From Parazoarcus communis (GTDB lineage: Bacteria > Pseudomonadota > Gammaproteobacteria > Burkholderiales > Rhodocyclaceae), in assembly GCF_003111645.1 (NCBI RefSeq), contig NZ_CP022187.1, positions 1,860,001-1,924,000 on the forward strand: 64,000 nt of DNA, read 5' to 3'. Below the pieces are notes generated by a model, which was given only the letters and a program-made list of their open reading frames with translations, ran no database searches and was not told the DNA's origin. This document shows, piece by piece, positions 9,248 through 19,041 of this stretch; position 1 is the stretch's first letter, and every line of letters starts with the position of its first letter. The translations under genes were made by a program, and so were the position numbers.

Positions 9248-10564
9248 ATGACCGATACCCGCCGTGTGCACGCCGTTCGCGGCGAGCTGATCCACTTCAC
9301 CGCAGATCCGGCCGATGCCGGCGACGCCGCGCTCACCCACCTGCCCGACGGCGTCATGCTCATCGTCGACGGGCTCATCAGCGAGAGCGGTCCGGCCGAG
9401 GCCATGCTGGCAAAGCTGCCCGCCGATACGCGCACTACCGACTACCGCGGCAAGCTGATTCTGCCCGGCTTCGTCGACACCCACATCCATTACGCCCAGA
9501 CCGACATCATCGCCAGCTATGGCGAGCAGCTGCTGGCGTGGCTGGAGAAATACACCTTCCCCACCGAGGCCCGCTTTTCCGATCCGGAGCACGCCGGCGA
9601 GGTGGCGGACTTCTTCTGCGACGAGCTGCTCAGGAACGGCACGACCACTGCTCTGGCCTTTGCCACCGTGCATCCCGCGTCCGTCGATGCCCTGTTCGAA
9701 GCCGCCCGGCAGCGCAGCATGCGCATGATCGCCGGCAAGGTGCTGATGGACCGCAACTGCCCGGACTATCTCGCCGACACGGCCGACACCGGCTACGCCG
9801 ACTCGAAGGCCCTGATCGAGAAATGGCACGGCTGCGACCGCCTGCTGTACGCCGTCACACCGCGTTTCGCACCAACCTCGACCCGCGAACAGATGGCGCT
9901 TGCGGGACGCCTCTTTGCCGAGCACCCCGGCGTCTATCTGCAGTCGCATGTCGCCGAGAACCGGGGCGAGGTGGCCTGGGTCGCCGAGCTCTATCCCGAA
10001 GCACGCAGCTATCTCGATGTGTACGAACGCTACGGCCAGCTCGGCGAGCGCAGCGTATACGCGCACTGCATCTGGCTCGATGAAACCGACCGTGAGCGCA
10101 TGGCGAGCACCGGCTCGGCGATGAGCTTCTGCCCCACCTCGAACCTGTTCCTGGGTTCCGGCCTGTTCGATCTCGATCGCGCCCACGCCCTCGGCGTGCG
10201 CGTCGGCATCGGCACCGACGTCGGGGGCGGCACCAGCTTCTCGATGCTGCAGACGCTCAACGAGGCCTACAAGGTGCTGCAGCTGAACGGACAGCGCCTG
10301 TCAGCCGAGCGCGCCTTCTATCTCGCCACCCTGGGCGGCGCCCGCAGCCTCTATCTCGACGACCGGATCGGCAATTTCGCATCCGGCAAGGAGGCCGATT
10401 TCGTGGTCATCGACCCCGCGGCCACACCGCTCTTTGCCCGTCGCATGGCCGCGACAACGAGCCTGTCCGAACGCCTGTTCGTGCTGATGATGCTCGGTGA
10501 CGACCGCTGCGTGGCCGCAACCCACATCCTCGGTGAGTGCGCTTTCGAGGCCGGCACGGCATAG
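9248..10564 (+). CDS. guaD: Guanine deaminase
   Basis: 438 residues, the usual GuaD length. It is a zinc amidohydrolase converting guanine to xanthine and ammonia. Metal-site motifs visible are DTHIHYAQTD, HVAENRGEVAWV, YAHCIWLDETD and GTDVGGGTSFSMLQTLNEAYKV, and SFCPTSNLFLGSG is the deaminase signature. ATG 9248 (MTDTRRVHAVRG) fits the family start; the longer frame from 9161 runs through the hairpin region and is rejected. It lies downstream of the BMP binding protein, so both may serve purine scavenging for nitrogen. Confidence 0.93.
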   Translation: MTDTRRVHAVRGELIHFTADPADAGDAALTHLPDGVMLIVDGLISESGPAEAMLAKLPADTRTTDYRGKLILPGFVDTHIHYAQTDIIASYGEQLLAWLEKYTFPTEARFSDPEHAGEVADFFCDELLRNGTTTALAFATVHPASVDALFEAARQRSMRMIAGKVLMDRNCPDYLADTADTGYADSKALIEKWHGCDRLLYAVTPRFAPTSTREQMALAGRLFAEHPGVYLQSHVAENRGEVAWVAELYPEARSYLDVYERYGQLGERSVYAHCIWLDETDRERMASTGSAMSFCPTSNLFLGSGLFDLDRAHALGVRVGIGTDVGGGTSFSMLQTLNEAYKVLQLNGQRLSAERAFYLATLGGARSLYLDDRIGNFASGKEADFVVIDPAATPLFARRMAATTSLSERLFVLMMLGDDRCVAATHILGECAFEAGTA

Positions 10565-10607
10565 GCCCGTGACGGGCCGCATCGGCAGCGACGCCAATCA
10601 CCCAAAC

Positions 10608-10636
10608 GAAGACAGGCGCCATGAGCGCCTGTCTTC
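10608..10636. terminator. Bidirectional hairpin between convergent guaD and chemoreceptor genes
   Basis: Perfect 12-bp stem GAAGACAGGCGC / GCGCCTGTCTTC with a 5-nt loop, in the gap where guaD and the chemoreceptor gene converge. There is no clear T-tract, so termination efficiency is uncertain. Confidence 0.6.
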
Positions 10637-10655
10637 ACCTGTGCTGCACCCGCGT

Positions 10656-12143
10656 TCAGACGCCGTGCTTTTCTTCCACCATCCGGCTGATCAGGCGGAT
10701 CACGTCGTGGCTGCCTGCCTCGGCACTCTCCATCGCCGCCACGATGGCCTCGCGGGTTTCGTCTGCGTTGGCCATGTCGGACTGGATTCCCTTGAGCGCG
10801 GCGTGCACCGAACCGTGGACCCGCGCATGCGGCTTCTCCAGGTCGGCAAACGCGCGTGTCGCACCGAACAATGCCTTCCCCGAACCGTCGTAGTACCACT
10901 TTCCGAGGCGGCACTGGTGGTGATCGACGAGAATCGCGTCGGCCTCTTCACCCTCGCCCTTCGCCTCCATCGACACGTAGGCATTCTGCATGTAGATGAT
11001 GTGGTCCATCTTGACCAGCGAGGCAAACGAGAAGTCCTTGGCGCGGTCGAGGTGATAAATGGTCTTCTCGGCCGATGTCGCCACCGCGGCGAAACGCTCG
11101 CGGAAGGTCGACACGTTGCCGCTGACCAATGCACTCTGCTCGCCAACCTCGGCGGTCTGCTCGACCATCGCCTCCACCCGGCTGCGAAAGCCCTCGGTAA
11201 TGTGGCTGATCTCGGTCGTTGCCGCCTTGGTGCGTTCTGCCAGCTTGCGCACCTCGTCGGCCACCACCGCGAAACCGCGTCCCACTTCGCCCGCACGCGC
11301 GGCCTCGATCGCGGCATTGAGCGCCAGCAGGTTGGTCTGGTCGGTAATCTCCGAGATGATGCTCACCGCCCGGCGGATCGTCACGCTCGCCTCACCCAGC
11401 TCGCCCGCCGCTGTCGTCATGGCCTGCATGCGCTCGTTGATTCCTTCGAGCGCCGCACCGATCCGGCTCACTTCCTCGTGGCTGCGGGTTGCGCCCTGCC
11501 GGTTCTCCTCGGCAATGCCCATGACGCCGTCCATCTCGGTCGACACCTTGATCAGGTCGGACTGATTGCCCTTCAGGTTGCGCAACAGGTTAACCGTATT
11601 GAGTGCATGCAGCTGCGCCCCAAGCCGATGCTGCGCGACGAAGGCGGCATTCTCTTCCATGCCCTGGATCGCCGCGTTGATGTGCTCGAGCGAGCTCTTG
11701 AACTCGCCGGGCAGGCCATACACCAGCGCCCGGCGGTAATAGTGCCCCTCGCCCACCATGCGGAAGCAGGTGGTGATTTCCTTGAAATAGGTCTCGACCA
11801 GATCGAGAAACTCGTTGAGCTCCCACGCCACCTGACCCACCTCGCCCAGACCGGACGTATTCGTGATGCGCTGGTGAAGATCGCCGTCGCGACAGGCCAG
11901 AATGACTTTCTGCATGTAGTGCAGCGTTTCCAGCGGACGCTGGAAATGCCGCCACGCATAGAAACTGAACGCGATCGCCAACACCGGTATTACGATCACC
12001 GGACCATCGAGTCCATTCAGCCACAGCTGCCAGCCCGCCATCGCAGCGATCAGACCAACGAACACCACGCAATAGATGAGGAATTGCCGATCGAGAAAAG
12101 GCGCGCGCTTGCTCACACCTGCCCGCGAATTACCATGTTCCAT
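10656..12143 (-). CDS. Methyl-accepting chemotaxis protein with C-terminal CZB domain
   Basis: 495-residue chemoreceptor. The N terminus holds two closely spaced membrane helices ([39 protein letters not shown]) with almost no periplasmic loop, so it is not a classic periplasmic sensor. A HAMP-like region follows, then the signalling hairpin tip [21 protein letters not shown] with [18 protein letters not shown]. The C terminus carries a chemoreceptor zinc-binding (CZB) domain with the [11 protein letters not shown] motif and the upstream and downstream His residues. A PAS-protein gene lies 20 bp upstream on the same strand, so the pair probably works as a split Aer-like energy/redox sensor. 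Confidence 0.9.
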   Translation of the reverse strand: MEHGNSRAGVSKRAPFLDRQFLIYCVVFVGLIAAMAGWQLWLNGLDGPVIVIPVLAIAFSFYAWRHFQRPLETLHYMQKVILACRDGDLHQRITNTSGLGEVGQVAWELNEFLDLVETYFKEITTCFRMVGEGHYYRRALVYGLPGEFKSSLEHINAAIQGMEENAAFVAQHRLGAQLHALNTVNLLRNLKGNQSDLIKVSTEMDGVMGIAEENRQGATRSHEEVSRIGAALEGINERMQAMTTAAGELGEASVTIRRAVSIISEITDQTNLLALNAAIEAARAGEVGRGFAVVADEVRKLAERTKAATTEISHITEGFRSRVEAMVEQTAEVGEQSALVSGNVSTFRERFAAVATSAEKTIYHLDRAKDFSFASLVKMDHIIYMQNAYVSMEAKGEGEEADAILVDHHQCRLGKWYYDGSGKALFGATRAFADLEKPHARVHGSVHAALKGIQSDMANADETREAIVAAMESAEAGSHDVIRLISRMVEEKHGV

Positions 12144-12162
12144 GTTGCCGTCCCCTCTGCGC

Positions 12163-12690
12163 TCAGCCTTTGTACAGCCCGAGCACGAACTTGTCGTACG
12201 TCGTGTTCAGATCCTCGATCGTCTTGTGCAGCAGCGCCATCGACGCGTCGGGCGCGTTGGCGGCCCCCGCCTCGCGCTCGGCGCGCAGCATCGCCTCGTA
12301 CAAGGGCACCACTGCCCGCACGGCATCGGCCGGAGGCGGACGCCGCACCGAGAAATAGCCCATCGCGCGGCCGCTCGCATCGAGGTCGGGCGTCACGTTG
12401 GCAAACACCCAGTAATAGGCGCCGTCCGCGGTCATGTTCTTCACCAGTCCGAAGAACTCCTGCCCACTCTTGAGCGTTTCCCACATGAAGCGGTACACCC
12501 CGCGCGGCATGTCGGGATGGCGCACGATGTTGTGCTGAACGCCGAGCAGATCGCGCTCGGCGAAATTCGCTATCCGCATGAAGGTGCGGTTGGCATAGGT
12601 AATACGCCCGGTGAGATCGGTCTTGCTCACGATCATTTCACCCGAACCCAGCACCACTTCCTGGCTGTTCGGTTCGATCTTCTTTTTCAC
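12163..12690 (-). CDS. Aer-like PAS domain protein
   Basis: 175-residue soluble protein with one PAS domain like the N terminus of the aerotaxis receptor Aer: [70 protein letters not shown]. There is no membrane segment or signalling domain. It probably passes a redox/FAD signal to the chemoreceptor encoded 20 bp downstream (inference). The GTG at 12690 with GGGAG upstream is preferred; an in-frame ATG at 12738 is possible. Confidence 0.75.
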   Translation of the reverse strand: MKKKIEPNSQEVVLGSGEMIVSKTDLTGRITYANRTFMRIANFAERDLLGVQHNIVRHPDMPRGVYRFMWETLKSGQEFFGLVKNMTADGAYYWVFANVTPDLDASGRAMGYFSVRRPPPADAVRAVVPLYEAMLRAEREAGAANAPDASMALLHKTIEDLNTTYDKFVLGLYKG

Positions 12691-12778
12691 TGCGCTCTCC
12701 CTGTCTCGAAAGCACCGCCCGACGTCATCAGGACACATGCCTTGAAGAGTTTATCGGCAGATCTGCGCAAAACTTCAC

Positions 12779-12813
12779 AAAAAAAATCGGCGGTGCGAAA
12801 AACACCGCCGATT
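12779..12813 (-). terminator. Rho-independent terminator after manC copy 1
   Basis: On the minus strand an 11-bp stem (AATCGGCGGTG / CACCGCCGATT, loop of 7) is followed by a run of eight T. It lies 77 bp after the manC stop and before the PAS gene. Confidence 0.85.
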
Positions 12814-12889
12814 GCATATTCCGGCCTGCTGCGAGTGCGCGTTTCCCACCCCCGACGCGCCGCCTGAGCGCCCGCGAGCCCCCCGAAGA

Positions 12890-14341
12890 TCAGCCTGCGA
12901 CGCGGCCGTAGGTATCCTCGAAGCGCACGATGTCGTCCTCGCCCAGGTAGCTGCCCGACTGTACCTCGATGATCTCCAGCGGCACCTTGCCGGGATTCGC
13001 CAGGCGGTGAGTGTGACCCAGCGGGATGTAGGTGGATTCGTTCTCGCCCAGCAGGAAGGTACGCTCGCCGTTGGTGACCTCAGCCGTGCCCTTCACCACG
13101 ATCCAGTGCTCGGCGCGGTGATGGTGCATCTGCAGGCTCAGCGTCGCGCCCGGATTCACCACGATGCGCTTGACCTGAAAGCGCTCGCCGAAGTCGATCG
13201 AGTCGTACCAGCCCCACGGGCGATACACCTTGCGGTGGCTGCGCGTCAGGCTCTTGCCCTCGGCCTTGAGCCGTTCCACGACTTTCTTCACGTCCTGGGT
13301 GCGGCTCTTGTGCGCCACCATCACCGCATCGGCGGTTTCCACCACCACCATGTCGTCGCAGCCCACCGCCGCCACCATGCGGTGCGTGGCGTGCACCAGG
13401 GTGTTGCGGCTGGATTCGAACATCACTTCGCCACGCCCGCTGTTGCCGTCGCCATCCTTCTCCGACACCGCCCACAGCGCGTCCCACGCGCCCACGTCCG
13501 ACCACCCGGCCGACAGCGGCACCACCACGCCCTGGCCAAGTTCGGGCGCAGTGCCCAGCTTTTCCATCACGGCGTAGTCGATTGAATCCGACGGGCAGGC
13601 GACAAACGCGGCCTTGTCCACACGCAGGAAGTCGGCATCCACCGAACGTCCTGCAAACGCCGCATCGCAGGCTGCACTGATATCGGGGCGGAAATGCGCC
13701 ATCGCCTTCAGCCACACCGAGCCCTTCATCATGAAGATGCCGCTGTTCCAGAAGTACTCGCCGCTCTCGACGTAGCGGGTGGCGGTGTCGGCATCCGGCT
13801 TTTCGACGAACTCGGCCAGCACGCGGGCGCTGTCGGTGTCACCCGCCAGCGGGCCGACGCGGATATAGCCGTAACCGGTTTCGGCGCGATCGGGCACGAT
13901 GCCGAAGGTCACCAGGCGACCGGCCTCGGCCTGCGCCGCCCCTTCGGCAATGGCCTTCTGGAACGCGGCCACATCGACGATCACATGGTCGGCCGGCATC
14001 ACCAGCAGCACCGGGTCCTTGCCCTCGGCCGTCGCGGCAAGCGCCGCCAGCGACAGCGCCGGCGCCGTGTTGCGGCCCACCGGCTCGAGCACGATCTGCG
14101 CCGAGCGCACACCCACCTGGCGCATCTGTTCGGCGATGATGAAACGGTATTCCTCGTTGCTCACCACCAGCGGCTGTGCGTCCACCTCGCCGCCCGCGTA
14201 GCCATTGAGCCGCACCACGGTTTCCTGCAGCAGCGAGTGATCGCTGGTCAGCGGCAGCAGCTGCTTGGGATAGGACTCACGCGACGCGGGCCACAGCCGC
14301 GTGCCGGAACCACCAGAAAGAATTACCGTCTTGATCGCCAT
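12890..14341 (-). CDS. manC: Mannose-1-phosphate guanylyltransferase / mannose-6-phosphate isomerase, copy 1
   Basis: 483-residue bifunctional type II enzyme making GDP-mannose. Nucleotidyltransferase signature LSGGSGTRLWPASRESYPKQLL lies at the N terminus, split here by position 8-29. The FVEKPDADTA motif lies in the middle and a cupin isomerase domain at the C terminus (LSLQMHHHRAEHWIVVKGTAEV, GHTHRLANPGKVPLEIIEVQ). ATG 14341 (MAIKTVILS) is the family start. A second copy at 36350-37801 is about 99% identical in DNA. Here the gene is monocistronic, with its own terminator, and diverges from cysD. Confidence 0.95.
   Translation of the reverse strand: MAIKTVILSGGSGTRLWPASRESYPKQLLPLTSDHSLLQETVVRLNGYAGGEVDAQPLVVSNEEYRFIIAEQMRQVGVRSAQIVLEPVGRNTAPALSLAALAATAEGKDPVLLVMPADHVIVDVAAFQKAIAEGAAQAEAGRLVTFGIVPDRAETGYGYIRVGPLAGDTDSARVLAEFVEKPDADTATRYVESGEYFWNSGIFMMKGSVWLKAMAHFRPDISAACDAAFAGRSVDADFLRVDKAAFVACPSDSIDYAVMEKLGTAPELGQGVVVPLSAGWSDVGAWDALWAVSEKDGDGNSGRGEVMFESSRNTLVHATHRMVAAVGCDDMVVVETADAVMVAHKSRTQDVKKVVERLKAEGKSLTRSHRKVYRPWGWYDSIDFGERFQVKRIVVNPGATLSLQMHHHRAEHWIVVKGTAEVTNGERTFLLGENESTYIPLGHTHRLANPGKVPLEIIEVQSGSYLGEDDIVRFEDTYGRVAG
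12913..14341. repeat. 1.43-kb direct repeat, unit 1 (manC)
   Basis: Aligned by eye with 36373-37801 (same orientation, offset 23,460): 13 differences in 1,429 bp. Homology stops abruptly just upstream of the manC ATG. It becomes strongly diverged (9 of 23) over the last codons, 12890-12912. Confidence 0.9.
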
Positions 14342-14387
14342 ATTCGGACACCTAGAAAACGTTCGGAATGATTCAGGCAGCATCAGC

Positions 14388-14431
14388 TGCACAATGCAAT
14401 ATCCTTGTGCGGGCAATCATACTGCAATGCA
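14388..14431. promoter_or_regulatory. TGCA-dyad motif cluster in the manC/cysD divergent intergenic region
   Basis: The 261-bp gap between divergent manC and cysD holds TGCACAATGCA (14388-14398) and the exact dyad TGCAATGCA (14423-14431). The same dyad recurs near a PEP-CTERM gene (27136-27149) and near the eps genes (52422, 52506). The palindromic form suggests a dimeric regulator site (inference). Nothing else was recognised in this gap. Confidence 0.35.
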
Positions 14432-14602
14432 GCATTACATTGCCATGAAGAAGTACCCGCTCCTGACCAGCAAGGTGCAGCGGCGCGCAGCGCACTCACC
14501 GGACAAACCGGCGCCGAGTGCCACATAATGCACCCGGCTCCGCCCCCAGCGCGGCAGCATGACCCGGTTCCCGATTCATTCCCGACAGGCAGGTGCGCCA
14601 CC

Positions 14603-15514
14603 ATGACCCATGCAGACACCCTCACCCATCTGCAGCGACTCGAAGCCGAGAGCATCCACATCATGCGCGAAGTGGTTGCCGAGGCCGACAATCCGGTGAT
14701 GCTCTACTCCATCGGCAAGGACAGTGCGGTGATGCTGCACCTGGCACGCAAGGCCTTCTTTCCCGCGCCGCCGCCGTTTCCGCTCCTGCATGTGGATACG
14801 CGCTGGAAGTTTCGCGAGATGTACGGCTTTCGCGACCGCATGGCACAGGAGAGCGGGATGGACCTCCTCGTCCACATCAACCCGGAAGGCATCGAGAAGG
14901 ACATCAACCCCTTCACCCACGGCTCGGCCATCCACACCGACATCATGAAAACCGAGGGCCTGAAGCAGGCGCTGGACAAGTACGGCTTCGACGCAGCCTT
15001 CGGTGGCGCACGCCGCGACGAAGAGAAGTCGCGCGCCAAGGAGCGCGTATTCTCCTTCCGCTCCGCCCAGCACCGGTGGGACCCGAAGAACCAGCGCCCC
15101 GAACTGTGGAAGCTCTACAACACGCGCAAGCACAAGGGCGAGTCGATCCGCGTGTTCCCGATCTCGAACTGGACCGAGCTCGACATCTGGCAGTACATCC
15201 ACCTCGAGGCCATCCCCATCGTGCCGCTCTACTACTCTGCCGTGCGGCCGGTGGTGGAACGCGATGGCGCGCTGATCATGGTCGACGACGAGCGCCTGCC
15301 GCTCAGGCCCGGTGAAGTCCCGATGATGAAGAGCGTCCGCTTCCGCACCCTGGGGTGCTATCCGCTGACAGGCGCGGTGGAATCCGAGGCCGACACCCTG
15401 CCTGCGATCATTCAGGAGATGCTGCTCACGCGCACGTCCGAACGTCAGGGACGCGTCATCGACCACGACTCAGCGGCGTCCATGGAAAAGAAAAAGCAGG
15501 AGGGCTACTTCTGA
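14603..15514 (+). CDS. cysD: Sulfate adenylyltransferase subunit 2 (CysD)
   Basis: 303 residues. It is the PAPS-reductase-fold subunit that forms adenosine 5'-phosphosulfate from ATP and sulfate. The PP-loop [40 protein letters not shown] and the C-terminal [15 protein letters not shown] segment are clear. ATG 14603 fits the family start; the in-frame extension from 14405 crosses the motif-containing intergenic region. The stop overlaps the cysNC start by one base (TGATG). Confidence 0.95.
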   Translation: MTHADTLTHLQRLEAESIHIMREVVAEADNPVMLYSIGKDSAVMLHLARKAFFPAPPPFPLLHVDTRWKFREMYGFRDRMAQESGMDLLVHINPEGIEKDINPFTHGSAIHTDIMKTEGLKQALDKYGFDAAFGGARRDEEKSRAKERVFSFRSAQHRWDPKNQRPELWKLYNTRKHKGESIRVFPISNWTELDIWQYIHLEAIPIVPLYYSAVRPVVERDGALIMVDDERLPLRPGEVPMMKSVRFRTLGCYPLTGAVESEADTLPAIIQEMLLTRTSERQGRVIDHDSAASMEKKKQEGYF

Positions 15515-17424
15515 TGGCACACGTCTCCGACCTCATCGCCAGCGACATCGAGCAATATCTCAAGCACCACGAACACAAGAGCCTGCTGCGTTTCATCACC
15601 TGCGGCAGCGTGGATGACGGCAAGAGCACCCTGATCGGGCGCCTGCTGTACGAATCGAAAATGCTGTTCGAAGACCAGCTGGCCGCCGTCGAAGCCGATT
15701 CGAAGAAATTCGGCACCCAGGGCGACAACATCGACTTTGCGCTGCTGGTCGATGGTCTGGCCGCCGAACGCGAGCAAGGCATCACCATCGACGTCGCCTA
15801 CCGCTTCTTCTCCACCGACAAGCGCAAGTTCATCGTTGCCGACACGCCCGGCCATGAGCAATACACCCGCAACATGGTCACCGGCGCATCCACTGCCGAC
15901 GTCGCCATTCTCATGGTCGATGCACGCAAGGGCATCCTCACCCAGACCCGGCGCCACAGCTACCTCGTCACCCTGCTCGGCATCCGTCATGTGGTGGTCG
16001 CAATCAACAAGATGGACCTGGTTGCCTACGACGAGAAGACCTATGACAGAATCGTCGAGGACTACCGCGCCTTCGCCGCCCGGATCGGCATCGAAGGGAT
16101 GACCTTCATCCCGATGTCGGCCTTCAGGGGCGACAACATCATCCTCCCCAGCGACGCCATGCCCTGGTACCACGGGACGACGCTGATGGGCTACCTGGAA
16201 ACCGTCGAAGTCGACGACACCCGCCTGCAGCGCACCCCCTTCCGCATGCCGGTACAGTGGGTAAACCGCCCCGATCTCGACTTCCGCGGCTTTGCCGGCA
16301 CCATTGCCAGCGGCACCATCGCGCCGGGCGCGCGCATCCGCGTGCAGCCATCGGGCAAGGAGAGCTCGGTTGCCCGCATCGTCACAATGGATGGCGATCT
16401 CGCGCGGGCGGTGTCGGGACAGTCGGTCACCCTGACGCTGACCGACGAAATCGATGTCTCGCGCGGCGACGTGATGTCCGAAGCCACCGCGCCGGCCGAG
16501 ATCGCCGACCAGTTCGAATGCACCATCGTCTGGATGCACGAGGAAGCACTGCTTCCCGGCCGCCCCTACCTGCTCAAGATCGGCACACGCACCGTCACCG
16601 CCACCGTCACGTCGATCAAGCACCAGATCAACGTCAACACCCTGGAGCACATCGCGGCGAAGAAGCTGGAGCTCAACGCCATCGGCGAATGCAATCTCAG
16701 CCTCGATCGTCAGATCGCCTTCGACCGCTACGCCGACAACCGCGACACCGGCGGCTTCATCCTCATCGACCGGCTCAGCAACAACACGGTGGGCGCGGGC
16801 CTGCTCAACTTCGCGCTGCGTCGCGCCCACAACCTCCACGCCCAGCATGTGGACGTCGACAAGCACGCCCGCTCGGCCATCAAGGGGCAGAAGAGCTGCG
16901 TGCTCTGGTTCACCGGGCTGTCGGGCGCGGGCAAGTCGTCGATCGCGAACATGCTGGAAAAGAAGCTGCACGCCATGGGCTGCCACACCTATCTGCTCGA
17001 CGGCGACAATGTGCGCCAGGGCCTGAACAAGGATCTCGGCTTCACCGACGCCGACCGCGTCGAGAATATCCGGCGCGTGGGCGAAGTTGCGCGCCTGATG
17101 GCCGATGCAGGTCTGATCGTGCTGAGCGCCTTCATCTCGCCGTTCCGCGCCGAGCGCCGCATGGCCCGCGACCTGGTCGCCGAAGGCGAATTCGTCGAAG
17201 TCTTCGTCGATACACCGCTGGCGATTGCCGAGCAGCGTGATGTGAAGGGGCTCTACGGGAAGGCGCGCCGGGGCGAACTGAAGAACTTCACCGGCATCGA
17301 CTCGCCTTACGAGGCACCCGAATCACCGGACATCCGCATCGACACCACAAGCCTGTCGATTGAAGCGGCAGCCGATCTGGTGATCGCGACCCTCGAAACA
17401 AGGGGTGTTCTGCCAAGGCACTAA
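15514..17424 (+). CDS. cysNC: Bifunctional sulfate adenylyltransferase large subunit / APS kinase (CysN-CysC fusion)
   Basis: 636 residues. Residues 1 to about 430 are the CysN GTPase (P-loop GSVDDGKST at 31-39, [19 protein letters not shown]-Tu-like beta-barrel domains). From about 460 is APS kinase (P-loop GLSGAGKSS near 469, [32 protein letters not shown]). With CysD it makes APS and then PAPS, like rhizobial NodQ. The fusion supplies PAPS directly, which serves sulfation as well as assimilation. No APS/PAPS reductase or sulfotransferase gene is in the window. Coupled to cysD by a TGATG overlap. Confidence 0.95.
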   Translation: MAHVSDLIASDIEQYLKHHEHKSLLRFITCGSVDDGKSTLIGRLLYESKMLFEDQLAAVEADSKKFGTQGDNIDFALLVDGLAAEREQGITIDVAYRFFSTDKRKFIVADTPGHEQYTRNMVTGASTADVAILMVDARKGILTQTRRHSYLVTLLGIRHVVVAINKMDLVAYDEKTYDRIVEDYRAFAARIGIEGMTFIPMSAFRGDNIILPSDAMPWYHGTTLMGYLETVEVDDTRLQRTPFRMPVQWVNRPDLDFRGFAGTIASGTIAPGARIRVQPSGKESSVARIVTMDGDLARAVSGQSVTLTLTDEIDVSRGDVMSEATAPAEIADQFECTIVWMHEEALLPGRPYLLKIGTRTVTATVTSIKHQINVNTLEHIAAKKLELNAIGECNLSLDRQIAFDRYADNRDTGGFILIDRLSNNTVGAGLLNFALRRAHNLHAQHVDVDKHARSAIKGQKSCVLWFTGLSGAGKSSIANMLEKKLHAMGCHTYLLDGDNVRQGLNKDLGFTDADRVENIRRVGEVARLMADAGLIVLSAFISPFRAERRMARDLVAEGEFVEVFVDTPLAIAEQRDVKGLYGKARRGELKNFTGIDSPYEAPESPDIRIDTTSLSIEAAADLVIATLETRGVLPRH

Positions 17425-17427
17425 GTA

Positions 17428-17479
17428 CGTTCGCCCCCGCTCCGGGCAGCGTTGTCTGCGACCACAGCGGGGGCGAACG
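17428..17479. terminator. Hairpin between convergent cysNC and rfbC
   Basis: A 14-bp inverted repeat, CGTTCGCCCCCGCT (17428-17441) and AGCGGGGGCGAACG (17466-17479), with a 24-nt loop, lies between the two convergent stops. It lacks a T-tract but is placed where a bidirectional terminator is expected. Confidence 0.55.
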
Positions 17480-17520
17480 GCACCAGGCATGTCAGGGACT
17501 CGACACCCGGGGACTTGCGT

Positions 17521-18066
17521 TCAGTCGAACACCTCGGCGGCCGCGAGCGGCTTGCCTTCCTTGTCCTTGGCCGACAGCAAGGGCTCGCCATCGAAATGCC
17601 AGTCGATCCCGATCGCGGGGTCGTTCCACATGATGCAGCGCTCATGCTGGGGCGCGTAGTAATCGGTGGTCTTGTACAGGAAATCGGCCGATTCGCTCAG
17701 CACCACGAAACCGTGAGCAAAGCCTGGCGGCACCCAGAACTGGCAGTTGTTGTCTTCCGACAGCTCGGCACCGACCCACTTGCCGAAGGTGGGCGAGTTG
17801 CGGCGCACATCCACGGCCACGTCATAGACGGCGCCCCGCACCACCCGCACCAGCTTGCCCTGCGGCTGCTGCAGCTGGTAATGCAGTCCGCGCAGCACCC
17901 CACGCCCGGAGCGGGAATGGTTGTCCTGCACGAAGTCGACATCCAGCCCGGTCACTTCACGAAACGTGCGGGCATTGAAGCTTTCCAGAAAAAACCCGCG
18001 GCTGTCGCCGAACACCTTTGGCTCCAGGACCAGCACTTCGGGAATCGCAGTCTGCGTTACTTTCAT
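17521..18066 (-). CDS. rfbC: dTDP-4-dehydrorhamnose 3,5-epimerase
   Basis: 181 residues, RmlC length. Third step of dTDP-L-rhamnose synthesis. It has the cupin-fold motifs PKVFGDSRGFFLESFNA, QDNHSRSGRGVLRGLHYQ (catalytic His) and FWVPPGFAHGFVVLSE with the downstream YYAPQHERC (catalytic Tyr region). The ATG at 18066 overlaps the rfbA stop by one base. It is the last gene of rfbBDAC. Confidence 0.95.
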   Translation of the reverse strand: MKVTQTAIPEVLVLEPKVFGDSRGFFLESFNARTFREVTGLDVDFVQDNHSRSGRGVLRGLHYQLQQPQGKLVRVVRGAVYDVAVDVRRNSPTFGKWVGAELSEDNNCQFWVPPGFAHGFVVLSESADFLYKTTDYYAPQHERCIMWNDPAIGIDWHFDGEPLLSAKDKEGKPLAAAEVFD

Positions 18067-18953
18067 CAAAACACCCTTTCTTCGAGCAGTCGCTTCAGGT
18101 ACTGCCCATAGCCATTCTTTGCCAGCGGCACGGCCAGCGTCTGCAGTTGTTCGTCGTTGATCCAGCCCGCACGCCAGGCGATCTCTTCCGGGCAGGCAAT
18201 CTTCAGCCCCTGCCGCTTCTCGATGGTCTGGATGAACAGCCCCGCTTCGAGCAGGCTTTCATGCGTGCCGGTGTCCAGCCAGGCGTGCCCACGGCCCATC
18301 ACCTGCACGTCGAGCGCACCCCACTCGAGGTACTGCTTGTTCACGTCGGTGATCTCGAGTTCGCCACGCGGGCTGGGCGCCAGCGACTTCGCGATATCCA
18401 CCACGCGCTCATCGTAGAAATAGAGCCCGGTCACCGCATAGCGGCTCTTGGGTTTGACGGGCTTCTCCTCGAGACTGATCGCGCGTCCATCTGCATTGAA
18501 CTCCACCACGCCGTAGCGCTCGGGGTCGTGCACCGGGTAGGCAAACACCGTCGCCCCGTCGCCGCGCCCACCGGCACCACGCAGGTCATTGGCAAACTCG
18601 TGGCCATAGAAGAGGTTGTCGCCCAGCACCAGAGCGGACGGACCTCCGGCAAGGAACTGCTCGCCGATGATGAAAGCCTGCGCCAACCCGTCCGGGCTGG
18701 GCTGCACTGCGTAGCTCAGGCTGATGCCCCACTGGCTGCCATCGCCCAGCAGGTGCTGAAAGCGCGGCGTGTCCTGCGGCGTGGAGATGATCAGGATGTC
18801 GCGAATGCCCGCCAGCAGCAGCGTCGACAGCGGGTAATAGATCATCGGCTTGTCGTACACCGGCAACAACTGCTTGGAAACGGCCAGCGTGGCCGGATGC
18901 AACCGGGTACCGGAACCGCCCGCGAGGATGATGCCTTTGCGTTGTTCGCTCAT
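18066..18953 (-). CDS. rfbA: Glucose-1-phosphate thymidylyltransferase
   Basis: 295 residues. It makes dTDP-glucose, the first step of the rhamnose pathway. N-terminal [23 protein letters not shown] is the pyrophosphorylase signature, and [23 protein letters not shown] and [10 protein letters not shown]-like sites follow (here [21 protein letters not shown]). ATG 18953 (MSEQRKG) is chosen; the longer frame has no support and would overlap the rfbD 3' end. Confidence 0.95.
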   Translation of the reverse strand: MSEQRKGIILAGGSGTRLHPATLAVSKQLLPVYDKPMIYYPLSTLLLAGIRDILIISTPQDTPRFQHLLGDGSQWGISLSYAVQPSPDGLAQAFIIGEQFLAGGPSALVLGDNLFYGHEFANDLRGAGGRGDGATVFAYPVHDPERYGVVEFNADGRAISLEEKPVKPKSRYAVTGLYFYDERVVDIAKSLAPSPRGELEITDVNKQYLEWGALDVQVMGRGHAWLDTGTHESLLEAGLFIQTIEKRQGLKIACPEEIAWRAGWINDEQLQTLAVPLAKNGYGQYLKRLLEERVF

Positions 18954-19041
18954 GATTTCACAGCCTTTCAAGGGCGCGTCCGGTGAGCCCACCGTGGCGC
19001 CATTCATCAAGCGGGCGGAAGAAGTTCCTGCCCGGTGAACA

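Noticed and set aside
10497-12473. 658-codon plus-strand frame across the chemoreceptor gene
   Set aside because: Antisense shadow of a clear MCP; His/Arg-rich, no signal or motif.
15505-16986. 493-codon minus-strand frame opposite cysNC
   Set aside because: Shadow frame; cysNC carries all GTPase and kinase motifs.
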